DNA of 64,000 nucleotides from Stercorarius parasiticus (Eukaryota > Chordata > Aves > Charadriiformes > Stercorariidae): NCBI GenBank assembly GCA_013396915.1, contig VWZL01001285.1, positions 186,001 to 250,000 of the forward strand, given 5' to 3'. How positions within the stretch are numbered: the stretch's first letter is position 1; each line of letters opens with the position of its first letter. The position numbers and the translations under genes were made by a program. Under the pieces are notes generated by a model that did not search any database, had not been told where the DNA came from, and worked only from the letters and a program-made list of their open reading frames with translations. Positions 62,419 through 64,000 of the stretch are shown here, in pieces.

Positions 62419-64000
62419 CTAAAAAAAAAAATATTAATTGTTAAAAAGGGCAAACTACTGGATTAGCAATGTAATTCACCTTCAAGTATGGAGAAAGCTA
62501 AACATCTTCATGTAAAAAGAAATACATTCTTAAAAGATTTGGTGGCATTCTTCTTTGCTTTGGGTGTTCATATTGAAGGTACTCCCACTTTATTTGTTGT
62601 CTCACACAACCTTGAAAATATAGCATGAACTTAGCATTAAGCCGATCTTTCTGCATTTTGACTGTTTTCAGTAATCATTTGCAAAAAATATCAGACACTG
62701 GTGTAATGTTTATCACCTGTAGAGGGTTTTTCCCTGTAGCAGCAATGTTGGCAATGGCAATTCATTTTATAAGCAGCAGCCTTGGTCTAGGCTTGATCAA
62801 AATTTCCAAAGCAAACTGCAGTTCTATTCCTGTCACTTCATGGATGAAATGCATGACTGCAAAAGATGCAAAAATTGCTGTCTTGCCTAACACAGGCTGA
62901 AACTTTCAAATTACAAAGTTGAAATAACTCTCAACTTTCTGGTGTCATATATCAGATTAGTGTTATTCTTCAGCTTCTGACTAAAGCAAAACTGATCTTT
63001 TCAGCTTCTCATATGTGAAGAAGGGCAGTTAGTCTTGAGAATTGAAAACAAATGCTTGGGCTGATATTAGATCAAATTTATTGCTAGGTGAATAAAACTT
63101 TTCATGCGGAAGGAAACTTTACAGTGAGTAAATACTGTTAGCATTTGGGCAAAGCCAGTGATGCTACTTTTATTAATGCCTTTTCCTCGGTCTTTAATAG
63201 AGATTGTAGAGATTTCCAGATGAAGCACAAATGTGTTCAAAATACTTTCTAAAACCTGTGTAACTAATTTTGTAATTTAAAAATTTTCTAAGCTTTCTTT
63301 AATGCAAAAAGACTTAGACTAAAGCTTAGAGCATTAATCTTGAAACTGGAATCCAGAGGCAAACTGACATTCAGATGAAAACCTGTGGGTTTTTCTTTTA
63401 CCTTTCCAAATTGGAATTAAATACGGAAAACAGTTTTGTCAGTGCTCACTGCCAGATTTATGGTAGAATGCTTTGAAATCCCTTTTAGTAATTTTCGGGG
63501 TGGTTAATCCAGAAGATGAATTTTAGTCACTCTTTAAAAGACATACATGTGCATGCATGTGCCTATATGTATTGTGTATATGTAAAATAGCTTCTGGAAA
63601 TGAGTTTGGTTTGAAAACAACTTTAATTCTAGTGAGGGGGGAAAAATGGCCTTATTTGATCATTTCCTTTGGCTATTTGTGTCACAATAGTTATCTGAGC
63701 ATTTCCTTCTAATAGCACCATCTGTGAAGTAATTCTGCTGAACATCTTAAAGCAGAAAGAACAAAACTCTACAGGTCTAAGATTATCATACTGCTACAGA
63801 AATACTAGAGAGAAGATTCATCTTCAGTAAACACAGAAAGATCCCGTAAATAAAATTCTTCATAGAAAGTGACTGGGGATGGCTAAGGTGTCACTGAAAT
63901 GGAAGAATAAAAATCTGCCTTAAGTGAGACTTCCTAGAGTATAGTTTTCTGTAATGATGCATGTACAACTCAATTAAGGCTGGCAAAGCTCCAACATTAT
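62419..64000. other. F2RL2 intron within the IQGAP2 intron
   Basis: The minus strand is F2RL2 intron, beginning at the A/T-rich acceptor. I looked on the minus strand for an exon with a Met, a hydrophobic run and a phase-1 GT donor. None was convincing, so exon 1 and the promoter probably lie beyond 64000. No repeats other than the alternating tract at 63541-63584 were recognised. Confidence 0.7.
63541..63584. repeat. Alternating purine-pyrimidine tract
   Basis: The first 22 bases alternate strictly between purine and pyrimidine (ACAT/GTGC units). After a break they are followed by TATATGTAT and GTGTATATGTA. This is a short degenerate CA/TG plus TA microsatellite, of the type that can adopt Z-DNA. 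Confidence 0.7.

Noticed and set aside
62625..62900. 91-codon plus-strand open frame upstream of F2RL2; its complement was checked for the missing signal-peptide exon
   Set aside because: The plus frame has no family character. On the minus strand the Met codons are followed by early stops or a Cys/His-rich non-signal stretch.
1..64000. CRISPR arrays, operons, phage or integrase genes, tRNA and rRNA genes
   Set aside because: Nothing of the kind was seen; the sequence is clearly vertebrate intronic and exonic DNA.

Overview
The window is vertebrate nuclear DNA, almost certainly from a bird. It has short coding exons in long AT-leaning introns, canonical GT-AG splice sites, and three degraded CR1 LINE 3' ends, the dominant avian and reptilian retroposon family. 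Neither the species nor the sequencing source can be read from the sequence. One ambiguous base (n) occurs at 2944.

The window covers an internal part of IQGAP2 on the + strand and, nested antisense in one of its introns, the main coding exon of F2RL2 (protease-activated receptor 3, PAR3) on the - strand. The same nested arrangement is known in mammals. In birds this block is expected on the Z chromosome, which corresponds partly to human chromosome 5; that is inference.

Layout. 1-34622: one long upstream IQGAP2 intron with no convincing exon, holding a CR1 tail at 18.3 kb and a ~0.5 kb CR1 fragment at 27.7-28.2 kb. 34623-57865: thirteen IQGAP2 coding exons (1627 nt, 542 codons, one open frame with all splice phases agreeing). 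They encode most of the calponin-homology (actin-binding) domain (exons 34623-43091), a linker, and the IQGAP-specific helical repeats (from 47562). A second CR1 fragment lies at 45.6-45.95 kb. 57866-64000: the start of the next IQGAP2 intron, containing the F2RL2 coding exon at 61331-62418. The signal-peptide exon of F2RL2 was not found and probably lies beyond 64000. The WW, IQ, GAP-related and C-terminal exons of IQGAP2 also lie beyond the window.

Most interesting points. The repeat region of this IQGAP2 contains an extra pair of exons (49021-49184 and 49710-49797, exactly 84 codons) that resembles IQGAP1 and, as I recall it, is absent from canonical human IQGAP2. The repeat exons also show a strict length and phase rhythm (88 nt phase 0-to-1 alternating with 164 nt phase 1-to-0), a visible trace of module duplication. 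The two genes encode a cytoplasmic Rac/Cdc42- and actin-linked scaffold and a thrombin-responsive surface receptor. They share the locus but no direct functional link can be read from the sequence.

Comparisons with human IQGAP1, IQGAP2 and PAR3 are from memory, not from an alignment run here.
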